Position numbers and translations under genes: made by a program
The notes under the pieces: generated by a model
The model's input: only the letters and a program-made list of their open reading frames with translations
Databases searched by the model: none
What the model was told of the DNA's origin: nothing
In this document: one piece after another, positions 1 through 7,876 of the stretch
How positions within the stretch are numbered: position 1 is the first letter of the stretch
How the letters are laid out: each line of letters begins with the position of its first letter
Assembly (NCBI GenBank): GCA_045605025.1
Contig: JAZUPE010000034.1
Location: 1-24,942 of the forward strand
DNA: 24,942 nt
From: SIG598 sp045605025
GTDB taxonomy: Bacteria; Bacillota; Clostridia; Oscillospirales; Acutalibacteraceae
Reading direction: 5' to 3'

Positions 1-34
1 TCAGTTCGAACATTCCGGTGTAAAGCTGATAGAA

Positions 35-1861
35 TTATCCGCGCAGACGCAGCAGATCGTCGTGATCGCCGCGCTCGATTATGCGACCGTTTTCCAGCAC
101 CATGATGGCGTTGGAGTTGCGCACGGTGGACAGGCGGTGGGCGATGACGAACACCGTTCTGCCCTCCATGAGCTTATCCATGCCCTGCTCGATGAGTTTT
201 TCGGTGCGGGTGTCGATGGAACTGGTCGCCTCGTCCAGAATAAGCACCGTTGGATCGGACACCGCCGCTCGGGCGATGGAGATGAGCTGGCGCTGGCCCT
301 GAGAGAGGTTGGCACCGTCGGAGGTAAGCATGGTGTCGTAGCCCTGCGGCAGGTGGGAGATGAAATAATGGGCGTTGGCGGTTTTTGCCGCCTGTACGCA
401 TTCCTCGTCGGTGGCGGTAAGACGACCGTAGCGGATGTTATCCATGACCGTGCCGGTGAACAGATGGGTATCCTGCAGCACCATGCCCAGCGAGCGGCGC
501 AGTTCGGCTTTCTTTATGCGGCGCAGCTCGATTCCGTCGTAGGTAATGGATCCGTCACTGATGTCATAGAAGCGGTTGATGAGATTGGTGATGGTGGTTT
601 TGCCCGCGCCTGTGGAACCGACAAAAGCGATCTTCTGACCGGGTCTGGCATAGAGGCTCACATCATGGAGCACCTGTTTTTCCTCGGTGTAGCCGAAGTC
701 CACGTCGCTCAGGCGGATATCACCCCTGACTTCGACGTAATCAAAACCGCCGCCATCGGGAACCTTCCACGCCCAGCGTCCGGTAGCCGCATCACTCTCG
801 GTGATGGTTCCGTCGGCGGCGATGCGGGCATTCACGAGGGTAACGTCGCCCTCATCCACCTCCAGCGGAGAGTCGATCATCTCAAAGACGCGCTCGGCAC
901 CGGCGAGAGCCAGCATGATGGAGCTGAACTGCTGGGAAATCTGGGAGATGCGGTCGGCAAACTGGCGGATGTACTGCAGGAACGCCATGAGCGCGCTGCC
1001 CGCGGTGAGCATGAGCACGCCCGCGGTGGTGATGATGGCGTAGAAGATGTGGGAGAGGTTGTTCATAACGGGGCCGATGATCTTGGCGTAGAAGCTGGCA
1101 CGGGTAGATACCACGCGCAGCTCCTCGTTGATCTCGTCAAACCGCTCGAGGGTGGCTTCCTCGTGGTTGAAGGCCTTAACCACCTTCTGACCCACGATCA
1201 TTTCTTCGATATAACCGTTGACCTGAGCCACCGACTTCTGCTGGGCGCGGAAATTCTTCCGGCTCTTGCCGCCCACGATGCGCAGGGTAAGATAGACGCA
1301 CACGCCCATCACCGCGATGAAGGCACACAGCACGAGGGACAGCTTGAGCATCATGGCGATGATGCCCACAAGGGAAATGGAGGAGATGAGCATCTGGGCG
1401 ATGCCGTGGTGCAGCATTTCGCGCACCGCCTCCACGTCGTTGGTATAGTAGCTCATGAGTTCACCGTGGGTATGGGCATCGTAGAAGCGCACGGGCATAC
1501 GCTCCATGTGCTCGAACATTTCCACACGCATACGGTAGAGTATCCGCGCCGAGCAGGTAAGCATCAGGCGCGCCATGATGTAGTTGGTGACCACTGCCAG
1601 CGCGTACATCGCAGCCATGAGCAGCAGCACCGCCAGATATTCTGCGTAGACCTTTTCGGGAACGATATCCTGCTTTTCCAGCAGGGCAACGGTGGGCTCC
1701 AGCAGATAGGAAGCCCATATCACCGCGATGGAATACACCACAACGGACACCACCGCAAGGGCGAACGGCACCTTACAGCAGGAATAGTAGCCGAACAGTC
1801 TTTTCAGCGTCTTGAGGGGATTTGCGGCACGCTTGCCGCCGGGATTACTCAGTCTCGCCAT
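35..1861 (-). CDS. ABC exporter half-transporter, canonical ATP site
   Basis: This 608-aa protein has an N-terminal six-helix exporter membrane domain (about residues 25-325) and a C-terminal ATPase domain. Walker A GSTGAGKTT lies near residue 415, the signature NLSQGQ near 518, Walker B VLILDEATSS near 539 with the catalytic Glu present, and the switch His in IAHRLS near 575. About 40 extra residues lie between the membrane and ATPase domains, as in the TM288/YfiC-like branch. It starts at an ATG with GGAGG nine bases upstream, and its first 17 bases overlap the end of the upstream ABC gene, which suggests translational coupling. It almost certainly pairs with that protein as a heterodimeric BmrCD/TM287-288-type exporter in the cytoplasmic membrane. 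Drugs, lipids or peptides are all possible substrates, and the sequence does not decide between them. Confidence 0.93.
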   Translation of the reverse strand: MARLSNPGGKRAANPLKTLKRLFGYYSCCKVPFALAVVSVVVYSIAVIWASYLLEPTVALLEKQDIVPEKVYAEYLAVLLLMAAMYALAVVTNYIMARLMLTCSARILYRMRVEMFEHMERMPVRFYDAHTHGELMSYYTNDVEAVREMLHHGIAQMLISSISLVGIIAMMLKLSLVLCAFIAVMGVCVYLTLRIVGGKSRKNFRAQQKSVAQVNGYIEEMIVGQKVVKAFNHEEATLERFDEINEELRVVSTRASFYAKIIGPVMNNLSHIFYAIITTAGVLMLTAGSALMAFLQYIRQFADRISQISQQFSSIMLALAGAERVFEMIDSPLEVDEGDVTLVNARIAADGTITESDAATGRWAWKVPDGGGFDYVEVRGDIRLSDVDFGYTEEKQVLHDVSLYARPGQKIAFVGSTGAGKTTITNLINRFYDISDGSITYDGIELRRIKKAELRRSLGMVLQDTHLFTGTVMDNIRYGRLTATDEECVQAAKTANAHYFISHLPQGYDTMLTSDGANLSQGQRQLISIARAAVSDPTVLILDEATSSIDTRTEKLIEQGMDKLMEGRTVFVIAHRLSTVRNSNAIMVLENGRIIERGDHDDLLRLRG

Positions 1862-3662
1862 TTTCGGCCACCTCCTTGCCCTGGGACTGCCATACCTCGC
1901 GGTATACTCTGCTGCGGGCGAGCAGCTCGGAATGGCTGCCCACGTCGCTTATCTTTCCTTCGTCCAGCACCACGATGCGGTCGGCGTCCATCACCGACGC
2001 GATGCGCTGGGCGATTATCAGCTTGGTGGTTCCGGGCATCAGCGTACGCAGGGCGTCACGGATGCTCTGGTCGGTGGCGGTATCCACCGCGCTGGTGGAG
2101 TCGTCAAGGATCAGGATCTTAGGATTCTTGAGAATTGCCCGGGCAATGCACAGGCGCTGCTTCTGACCGCCTGAGAGATTGACTCCGCCCTGACCGAGGA
2201 CGGTGTCGTAGCCATCGGGGAAGGACATGACAAAATCGTGGGCACAGGCAAGGCGGCAGGCGTTCTCCACCTGCTCGTCGGTGGCGTTCCTGTCGCCCCA
2301 GCGCAGATTGTCGCGGATAGTACCGGAGAACAGGGTGTTCTTCTGCAGCACCATGGAAACGCTCTGGCGCAGGTTGCCCAGAGAATAGTCTTTTACATCG
2401 TGTCCGCCCACCAGCACACGTCCGGAAAGGCAGTCGTAGAAACGGGGAATGAGCTGAACGAGGGAACTCTTGCCCTCGCCGGTGCCGCCGAGGATACCGA
2501 TGGTCTCTCCGGAGGCGATATCGAGATTTATGTCGGAGAGGTTGAGATTCTCAGGATCGTTGGTGTAGCTGAAGTCCACCTTCTCGAATCTGATGGAGCC
2601 GTCGGGCACCTCAAGGTCGCTGTCGGCGCCGATGATGTCGGTAGGCTCGTCCAGCACCTCGCTGATACGGGTAAGGGACGCCTTTGCCATGGACAGCATG
2701 ATCATCATGAACGCCACCATGCCAAGGGAACTGATAACCTGAGTGGTGTAGGTGATGATGCTGACCAGCTCGCCGGCTCCCATGCTCTGTTCAAAGAGCA
2801 CCAGTCTGCCGCCCAGCAGCAGCACCACGATGGTGCACGTCCACATGACGCACATCTGGATGGGTCCGGACAGGGCAAACAGCTTCTGGGCGTGGACCTG
2901 CATTTTCTGCAGTTGTTCCGCCGATTCGCGGAATTTATTGCTCTCATGCTCCTCGCGCACGAAAGCCTTGATCTCCCGGACACCCACCACGCTTTCCTGC
3001 ACGTCGGCGTTCATTCGGTCAAAATGCTTGAGCATGCGGACAAAACGGGTGTGTCCGATGAGCACCAGTGTCACCATTGCGCCCAGCAGCAGGGGCAGGG
3101 CGACGATGAACACCACCGACAGCCTTGAATTGATTCCGAACGCCATGACCGCCGCCATGATTATCATGGTCGGGCAGCGCACCAGCATAACCATCAGCTG
3201 GGCATAGGTATTCTGCAGACTGGTAACATCTGTGGTAGCACGCATGACCAGCGTAGGCGCGGAGAATTTATCCGTGTTGGCAAAGGAGAAATCCTGTGTG
3301 CGCTCAAAGATCTTTCGGCGCAGATTGCGGGCAAAGCCCATAGAGGATGTGGCGGAGGTGTGGGCGGCCAGCATACCGAACATAAGCGAGCAAAGGGCCG
3401 CAAGGATCATAAATCCACCCAGCACGATGGTCAGCATTCTGCGGTCGTCCACCAGTGCCTGTGGCAGTATGTCCCTGAGCATGAATTCCTCTTTTTTATA
3501 TAGACCGCCGTCCACGATGGCAGCCATGAGCATGGGAATGAGCACCTCCAGCAGCACCTCGAATACGAGGAACACCGGGGTGAGCAGTGTGGAACGCTCA
3601 AAGCCCTTTATACATGGTATCAGATGCCTGATGCCCGAGACGTTTTTCTTATGCTGACTCAA
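1845..3662 (-). CDS. ABC exporter half-transporter, degenerate ATP site
   Basis: This protein of about 605 aa is a membrane domain fused to an ATPase domain and is the partner of the next gene. Walker A GGTGEGKSS lies near residue 392 and the signature NLSGGQ near 495. Walker B reads ILILDDSTSA, with Asp where the catalytic Glu normally sits, and the switch His is Gln (IIAQRIAS). Those two changes mark the degenerate half of heterodimeric exporters such as TM287 or BmrC. I place the start at the TTG (3660-3662) because a perfect GGAGGT lies seven bases upstream. The ATG five codons earlier (3677) contains that Shine-Dalgarno sequence in its own second codon and has none before it. It is first in a two-gene operon behind a consensus promoter. 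Confidence 0.92.
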   Translation of the reverse strand: MSQHKKNVSGIRHLIPCIKGFERSTLLTPVFLVFEVLLEVLIPMLMAAIVDGGLYKKEEFMLRDILPQALVDDRRMLTIVLGGFMILAALCSLMFGMLAAHTSATSSMGFARNLRRKIFERTQDFSFANTDKFSAPTLVMRATTDVTSLQNTYAQLMVMLVRCPTMIIMAAVMAFGINSRLSVVFIVALPLLLGAMVTLVLIGHTRFVRMLKHFDRMNADVQESVVGVREIKAFVREEHESNKFRESAEQLQKMQVHAQKLFALSGPIQMCVMWTCTIVVLLLGGRLVLFEQSMGAGELVSIITYTTQVISSLGMVAFMMIMLSMAKASLTRISEVLDEPTDIIGADSDLEVPDGSIRFEKVDFSYTNDPENLNLSDINLDIASGETIGILGGTGEGKSSLVQLIPRFYDCLSGRVLVGGHDVKDYSLGNLRQSVSMVLQKNTLFSGTIRDNLRWGDRNATDEQVENACRLACAHDFVMSFPDGYDTVLGQGGVNLSGGQKQRLCIARAILKNPKILILDDSTSAVDTATDQSIRDALRTLMPGTTKLIIAQRIASVMDADRIVVLDEGKISDVGSHSELLARSRVYREVWQSQGKEVAENGETE

Positions 3663-3700
3663 AACACTTACCTCCATGATTTACTTGACGCTAACTATAT

Positions 3701-3729
3701 ATTATATACCTGTGCGGCGGTGTTGGCAA
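3701..3729 (-). promoter_or_regulatory. Promoter of the ABC exporter operon
   Basis: On the minus strand there is TTGCCA, 17 bases, then TATAAT, a near-consensus sigma-A promoter. It ends about 40 bases before the TTG start of the first ABC gene. No clear operator is visible. Confidence 0.75.
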
Positions 3730-3785
3730 GATTCCGATGTCCACAGAAAACCGGTTGTCACAGCCCGTTTTCATTGGCAGATAAG

Positions 3786-3824
3786 CAAAATCCCGACGTT
3801 CAGCGCATCGCGGATCGTCGGGAT
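3786..3824 (-). terminator. Probable terminator after the GyrI-like gene
   Basis: The arms ATCCCGACG and CGTCGGGAT are a perfect 9-bp inverted repeat (3790-3798 and 3816-3824). On the minus strand they are followed by TTTTGCTTAT, a weak U tract. The hairpin lies 33 bases after the GyrI-like stop and before the ABC operon promoter, so it separates the two units. Confidence 0.55.
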
Positions 3825-3856
3825 GTGTCGTACAGGTGTTGTTTACGTGAGCATCG

Positions 3857-4489
3857 TCACGCTTTCCTTACGGGATGGCGGATGACCGTTTTCTGCTTTT
3901 CCGTCGGAGTCTTCCGCGGATCGGAAAGATATATCTCATGGTGCAGCCGCTCGCCGTTCATGTCGTTTACATAGCCACCCGCCGCAAGAAATTCGTCCAT
4001 CTGCGCCACGGTGGCCGGCTCGTCGTCGTAGGAGCCGATGTGCATCATCTGCACGCACAGCCCCTCCTCTACGGTGATGAATTCCGCCGCGCTGCAGTCC
4101 AGCTTTTTCTTTTTTGCTGCCTGCTCCACCGCCCAGTCAAAATGTTCGCGGGTGATGAAATCCGGCAGACGGATCACCGAAATCCACTCGAGGGAGCCTT
4201 TGTCGGAATAGTCCATGCCCTCTCGCCCTTCCTGCCTCCAGAATCCCTCAAGCGGCGGCACCACGTACTCAAAGAAGCCGTCGATGCGGTAGTCGGTCTT
4301 GTAGCTCATCTTCAGCGTATACGCCACGGCGTACAGCACGGCTATTGCCTGCTGATATGTCCCGCCCTCCTCGTTAGGGTCGCCTTTGCCGCGCACGGCG
4401 ATGTAGTTTGCCGCTGGAACTTCGATTAACATCGGTTTATTCTTCGGCGCGTATAGCTCTTTGTATTCCTTCTTGAAATCAAAAGCCAC
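3857..4489 (-). CDS. GyrI-like small-molecule-binding domain protein
   Basis: This 210-aa soluble protein opens with FDFKKEYKELYAPKNKP and continues VPAANYIAVRGKGDPNEEGG. That is the usual start of stand-alone GyrI-like proteins, which carry the effector-binding fold seen in BmrR and Rob and bind small, often cationic or aromatic, ligands. Its middle and end contain the expected GFWRQEG and MHIGSYDDEPATVAQMDEF segments. The start is a GTG with GGAGGG four bases upstream; no nearby ATG fits. It is a single-gene unit with its own promoter and terminator, just upstream of the ABC exporter. A role as drug-binding or drug-modifying partner of the exporter is inference from position only. Confidence 0.85.
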   Translation of the reverse strand: MAFDFKKEYKELYAPKNKPMLIEVPAANYIAVRGKGDPNEEGGTYQQAIAVLYAVAYTLKMSYKTDYRIDGFFEYVVPPLEGFWRQEGREGMDYSDKGSLEWISVIRLPDFITREHFDWAVEQAAKKKKLDCSAAEFITVEEGLCVQMMHIGSYDDEPATVAQMDEFLAAGGYVNDMNGERLHHEIYLSDPRKTPTEKQKTVIRHPVRKA

Positions 4490-4521
4490 ACTGTTCCCTC
4501 CCGTTTTTTTCTGTGTTCATA

Positions 4522-4550
4522 ATTATAATGCCTTAACCGCCGGATTTCAA
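4522..4550 (-). promoter_or_regulatory. Promoter of the GyrI-like gene
   Basis: Reading the minus strand gives TTGAAA, 17 bases, TATAAT, about 33 bases before the GTG start. It stands back to back with the CotH-type gene promoter at 4575-4603. Confidence 0.75.
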
Positions 4551-4574
4551 TCATATTACATTGCCCTCCCCCCG

Positions 4575-4603
4575 TTGACTTTCCCTCGCGTATTTGATAG
4601 ACT
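4575..4603 (+). promoter_or_regulatory. Promoter of the CotH-type gene
   Basis: TTGACT, 17 bases, TAGACT matches the sigma-A consensus reasonably well and ends 38 bases before the ATG at 4641. An AGGAG ribosome binding site follows at 4626-4630. Confidence 0.65.
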
Positions 4604-4640
4604 TCAGTTGAAAATCTGCCCGAACAGGAGACAGTGAATT

Positions 4641-6176
4641 ATGAAAGCATTCAGAAGCACTCTCGCACTTGTGTGCATACTTGTCACGCTGGTCAGCCTC
4701 TGCGGCTGCACTATGCCTGCCTTTCCGACCTTTTCGGATAACGAATCCGCTGCCCCGGTGATTCCCGACATTCCGGAGCTGAATTCTTCTCTGCCGGCCA
4801 TCCGCATCAACACCGGAGACGGCAAATATGATTTCATCACCAAACCGGTGCGCGAAGACAAGATGGCGGACAACATCCACTACATCGACGCCACCGTGGC
4901 AGTGGACAACTGCGACGAGGAGTATGTCATCTCCCCCACCGATGCCCAGGTCAAGGCCCGCGGAAACTGGACACTGAACTACCCCAAAAAGCCAATCCGC
5001 ATCAAGTTTGGCAAAAAGCAGGGTATGCTTGGCATGAATGAGGGCCGCGAGTTCAAGAACTGGCTGCTGCTCGCCGACTGGAAGGATCTTTCTATGTCCC
5101 ACAACTACACGGCGCTGTATCTTGCCGACGGTATTCTGGGTTCTGACGGCTACTATGTTTCCGACTATATGTATGTGGACGTATATATCAACGACCACTA
5201 CTGGGGAATGTATCTGCTGGTGGAGCAGCAGGAGATCAACGACGGCCGTACCTCGGTCACCGAGGGCGAAAAGGACTACACCGGCACCGACATCGGCTAT
5301 ATGTTTGAATACGATGCCTATCACCGCGAAGAAAACAATATGCCCAATAACGCCGGTGACCCCACCTTTGAGATCAACTACGGTCTTTTCGCCGGAAACA
5401 AATCCGGCAAGCCCCACCCCGACCCCTATCAGGCGGAGGGTATGCACGGCTACACCATGAAGAGCGATATCTATGACGACGCTCAGCTGGAATTCATCGC
5501 AAATTACACCCAGTGCGCCTACGACATCATCACCCGCGCCATCTATAAAAACGAACACTACGGCTTCAACGAGGATTACACCGGCATCGTGCCCATCGAG
5601 GGCAAGTCCGTGAAAGACACCGTCTCTCAGGTCATCGAGCTGCAGTCGCTGGTGGATATGTTCCTGCTCAACGAGATCGTAATGAACCCCGATATCGCCT
5701 GGTCCAGCTTCTATCTCTGCCTTGACATGAGCGAAAACGGCAGCAAAAAGCTGATCTTTGAAGCACCGTGGGATTACGATTCCTGCTTCGGCATCCGCGC
5801 CAGCACCCCCACCTCCCCCGGCACCGAGACCAATCAGGGTATGTACTGCGCCAGAACCAACAACCCCTGGCTGCGCATCTTTGCCGATCAGGAGTGGTTC
5901 ATGGACATGGTGTCCGACAAGTGGAATGAGATCAAGTCCGCAGGTCTGCTTGACAACTCCCTCACTCTCATTGAGCGGCAGCGTACCATTCTTGCCGACA
6001 ACTACGCACAGAATTACCGCCGCTGGCAGGATCGCGTGTTCTATGGCAACGAGGAGCTTATTCCCGAGCTCAACAAGTGCAAGAACCAGCGCGAAGCTTC
6101 CGAATTCCTTTCCAAATGGCTCACCGGACGCTTTGAGTATCTGGACAGCCAGCTGGGAAAGCCCGCTACTGAATAA
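4641..6176 (+). CDS. CotH kinase family lipoprotein
   Basis: This 511-aa secreted protein begins with a lysine, a hydrophobic stretch and the lipobox LCGC, with Cys23 as the predicted lipidation site, so it is probably anchored on the outer face of the membrane. The rest follows the CotH family: an early KARGNWTLNYPKKPIRIKFGKK segment, then NWLLLADWKDLSMSHNY, a DVYINDHYWGMYLLVEQ strand pair, and WDYDSCFG near residue 377. In spore-coat CotH the equivalent C-terminal acidic motif belongs to an atypical protein-kinase active site. CotH phosphorylates coat proteins in Bacillus, but surface lipoprotein versions in gut anaerobes have no assigned substrate that I know of. It is monocistronic with its own promoter and a strong terminator. 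Confidence 0.88.
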   Translation: MKAFRSTLALVCILVTLVSLCGCTMPAFPTFSDNESAAPVIPDIPELNSSLPAIRINTGDGKYDFITKPVREDKMADNIHYIDATVAVDNCDEEYVISPTDAQVKARGNWTLNYPKKPIRIKFGKKQGMLGMNEGREFKNWLLLADWKDLSMSHNYTALYLADGILGSDGYYVSDYMYVDVYINDHYWGMYLLVEQQEINDGRTSVTEGEKDYTGTDIGYMFEYDAYHREENNMPNNAGDPTFEINYGLFAGNKSGKPHPDPYQAEGMHGYTMKSDIYDDAQLEFIANYTQCAYDIITRAIYKNEHYGFNEDYTGIVPIEGKSVKDTVSQVIELQSLVDMFLLNEIVMNPDIAWSSFYLCLDMSENGSKKLIFEAPWDYDSCFGIRASTPTSPGTETNQGMYCARTNNPWLRIFADQEWFMDMVSDKWNEIKSAGLLDNSLTLIERQRTILADNYAQNYRRWQDRVFYGNEELIPELNKCKNQREASEFLSKWLTGRFEYLDSQLGKPATE

Positions 6177-6192
6177 CTTTGCTCAATAAATT

Positions 6193-6238
6193 CCGCGCCG
6201 CAGCGCTCCGAAAGGATGCCGCCGCGGCGCGGTTTTTT
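6193..6238 (+). terminator. Rho-independent terminator of the CotH-type gene
   Basis: The arms CCGCGCCGC (6193-6201) and GCGGCGCGG (6224-6232) are perfectly complementary and are followed by six T. The hairpin lies between two convergent genes and may also slow transcription arriving from the minus-strand operon. Confidence 0.9.
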
Positions 6239-6243
6239 ATGTG

Positions 6244-6459
6244 CTATTCTTCGTCGTCATCAACGTACTCGAAGATGTCTCCGGGCTGACACCTGAGCGC
6301 ACGGCATATGCCGTTCATGGTCTCAAAGCGTATGCCCTTCATCTTGCCGGTCTTGAGGTTGGAGAGATTGACGTTGGTCATGTCCAGAGCCCTTGCAAGG
6401 TCGTTGACCGAGATCTTGCGGTCAGCCATCATTCGATCCAGTCGGATAATTATGCTCAT
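6244..6459 (-). CDS. Small Cro/CI-type HTH regulator (YozG-like)
   Basis: This 71-aa protein is almost only a helix-turn-helix domain: IIIRLDRMMADRKISVNDLARALDMTNVNLSNLKTGKMKGIRFETMNGIC. It has the short C-terminal CQPGDIFEYV typical of the YozG/XRE-like partners of DUF2975 proteins. It has a GGAGGG site five bases before its ATG. It starts 11 bases after the preceding DUF2975 gene and is the last gene of the three-gene operon. It probably binds the palindromes at the operon promoter, but that is inference. Confidence 0.9.
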   Translation of the reverse strand: MSIIIRLDRMMADRKISVNDLARALDMTNVNLSNLKTGKMKGIRFETMNGICRALRCQPGDIFEYVDDDEE

Positions 6460-6470
6460 TCAATCCCTCC

Positions 6471-7097
6471 TTACGCTATGCTGTCGGAGTCTTCCTGCAG
6501 CTTCACTCCGTAGTCGAACGCCTGCGCAATCATTGCGATGACAAAGGCGATGATAAGCATGTAGAAGCTGTTAAGGGAAAACGTGCTGCTGACATAGTCG
6601 AATCTTGCAAATGTCATTATCAGCTTTACCGCTCCCGGCACAATGGCAAGTGCCAGCTGCAGCAGGCTTATTGCCCGTATGCGACGCACGTTGTCTTTTG
6701 TAAAAGGAGTACCCCTCTGGGTGCTCTCGATTATTTTGACTACCAGCATAAGCATGGCGCCCAGAATCGTTGCGTAAACAAGGCTGCCGACATCTTCGGT
6801 GAGCGCGCAGTAGCGGAAGTCGGTGTTTCCTTCGCTGTCCAGAAGATAATATCTGTTTGGATCTACATCACTCATATATGCTCCGTCCTTGTACAGGCGG
6901 TAAACCATCTGACCGTTTTCCAGATTCTCTTCAGCTTCATATCTCACTTCATAAGAAGCACTGTCTGCTACGACGGTCACGATGAGATCATGAGCCATGA
7001 AAAACAGCAGAACTGCCAGCACATAAGATATCACCTGACACACGTTCGACATAGCTCTGGATTTCTTTGCGCCGTTTCCGTTTTTGAAAAAATCCAT
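6471..7097 (-). CDS. DUF2975 membrane protein
   Basis: This 208-aa protein has about four membrane segments (near residues 18-40, 103-125, 142-165 and 178-198) and a polar extracytoplasmic loop after the first. The motif RGTPFTKDNVRRIRAISLL and the ending YGVKLQEDSDSIA are the DUF2975 hallmarks. Such proteins usually sit beside a small YozG-like repressor, as here. Their function is unknown; a sensor or toxin-like membrane partner of the regulator is possible. It is the second gene of the operon, 21 bases after the first. Confidence 0.82.
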   Translation of the reverse strand: MDFFKNGNGAKKSRAMSNVCQVISYVLAVLLFFMAHDLIVTVVADSASYEVRYEAEENLENGQMVYRLYKDGAYMSDVDPNRYYLLDSEGNTDFRYCALTEDVGSLVYATILGAMLMLVVKIIESTQRGTPFTKDNVRRIRAISLLQLALAIVPGAVKLIMTFARFDYVSSTFSLNSFYMLIIAFVIAMIAQAFDYGVKLQEDSDSIA

Positions 7098-7118
7098 AAT
7101 TCCAGCCTCCCATTCCGC

Positions 7119-7628
7119 TTAAGCAATGGAATCCATGCTGTCCTGAAGTTCATGACCGTATTTGAAAATTTCGGAAACAAGTCCGCACACCACGCCGAAA
7201 AGCATTACGCAAAGGCTTCTGGCGTTGAGCAACTGGAAGGTGTCGTAGGTTGCGGTGGGGTCAGCGAAGCCAACCAGCCCCTTTGCTGCCTCGGGTATGA
7301 CGCTGGCAAAGATCAGTATAAAAGCCATTGCACGGAAGCGGTTGACGTTCTTCCGGGAAAAGGGCTTGCCGGTGCGGTGTATCTCTCCGAGAACAAGGCT
7401 GAGCATAAGCATAGCCCACGCAATGAACATAAACAGCAGTGCTTCGCTGAGAAGGTCTCCGGGAACGCTGCCGGTGTATGCGTCACCTGCCAGACGGACG
7501 TTGTCCAGAGCAATAAAGAAATTTACCAGCCGGACGATGGAGAACAGACCCATCACGCCGGAGATGATGTAGGTTAAGATGGTATCCGAGTGCAGTCTCT
7601 TCTGCAGGGATGTCTGTGCGGTTTTCAT
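7119..7628 (-). CDS. DUF2975 membrane protein, first gene of operon
   Basis: This 169-aa protein has four predicted membrane segments, the motif TGKPFSRKNVNRFRAMAF and the ending YGHELQDSMDSIA, so it is a paralogue of the next gene. I start it at the ATG at 7628, because GGAGGG (7636-7641) lies seven bases upstream. A longer reading from the TTG at 7643 would translate through that ribosome binding site and is unlikely. It is encoded directly behind the consensus promoter at 7694-7722. Having two divergent DUF2975 copies in one operon suggests a hetero-oligomer, but this is inference. Confidence 0.82.
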   Translation of the reverse strand: MKTAQTSLQKRLHSDTILTYIISGVMGLFSIVRLVNFFIALDNVRLAGDAYTGSVPGDLLSEALLFMFIAWAMLMLSLVLGEIHRTGKPFSRKNVNRFRAMAFILIFASVIPEAAKGLVGFADPTATYDTFQLLNARSLCVMLFGVVCGLVSEIFKYGHELQDSMDSIA

Positions 7629-7642
7629 TCGCAAGCCCTCCA

Positions 7643-7661
7643 ATTAAAGTGTTAGTTTAAT
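7643..7661. promoter_or_regulatory. Candidate operator in the DUF2975 operon leader
   Basis: The sequence ATTAAA - 7 bases - TTTAAT forms a dyad downstream of the promoter, just before the ribosome binding site. Its half-site resembles the dyad upstream of the -35 box, so both may bind the operon's HTH protein. AT-rich dyads arise easily by chance. Confidence 0.35.
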
Positions 7662-7693
7662 TTTTTAAGCAATTCGTTTAACCGGTTGACTGT

Positions 7694-7722
7694 AATATAT
7701 CACCGCAGTTAAAGTTTGTCAA
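7694..7722 (-). promoter_or_regulatory. Consensus promoter of the DUF2975-HTH operon
   Basis: On the minus strand TTGACA, 17 bases, TATATT is one mismatch from the full sigma-A consensus. A promoter this strong in front of a regulator operon suggests that it is normally held repressed. Confidence 0.88.
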
Positions 7723-7729
7723 CAAAAAT

Positions 7730-7746
7730 TTAAAGAATCACTTTAA
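7730..7746. promoter_or_regulatory. Candidate operator palindrome upstream of -35
   Basis: TTAAAG - 5 bases - CTTTAA is a perfect 17-bp dyad lying 8 bases upstream of the -35 box. A third CTTTAA half-site lies in the promoter spacer (7709-7714, minus strand). This is a plausible binding site for the HTH protein encoded in the operon. Confidence 0.45.
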
Positions 7747-7826
7747 TTTTTCCAACCTTTAGTTATCAATGCATACATATTACCGCTCTGAAAAGCCGGA
7801 TAAAGCCTTTCAGCGTACAGACACGG

Positions 7827-7863
7827 AAAACCGCCCCTGTATCCGGAATGGACACAGTGGCGG
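7827..7863 (-). terminator. Rho-independent terminator of the nrd operon
   Basis: On the minus strand CCGCCACTGTGTCC pairs with GGATACAGGGGCGG, with one mismatch and one G-U pair over 14 bases and a 5-base loop, followed by TTTT. It lies 13 bases after the nrdG stop. Confidence 0.85.
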
Positions 7864-7876
7864 TGATGGTCTGATG

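Noticed and set aside
62..2122. Long plus-strand reading frame of 686 codons opposite the ABC exporter genes
   Set aside because: It crosses two clear minus-strand genes, is rich in His/Gln as antisense shadows are, and has no ribosome binding site or known domain.
4551..5558. 335-codon minus-strand frame opposite the CotH-type gene
   Set aside because: Runs through the CotH promoter and start on the opposite strand; no ribosome binding site or motif.
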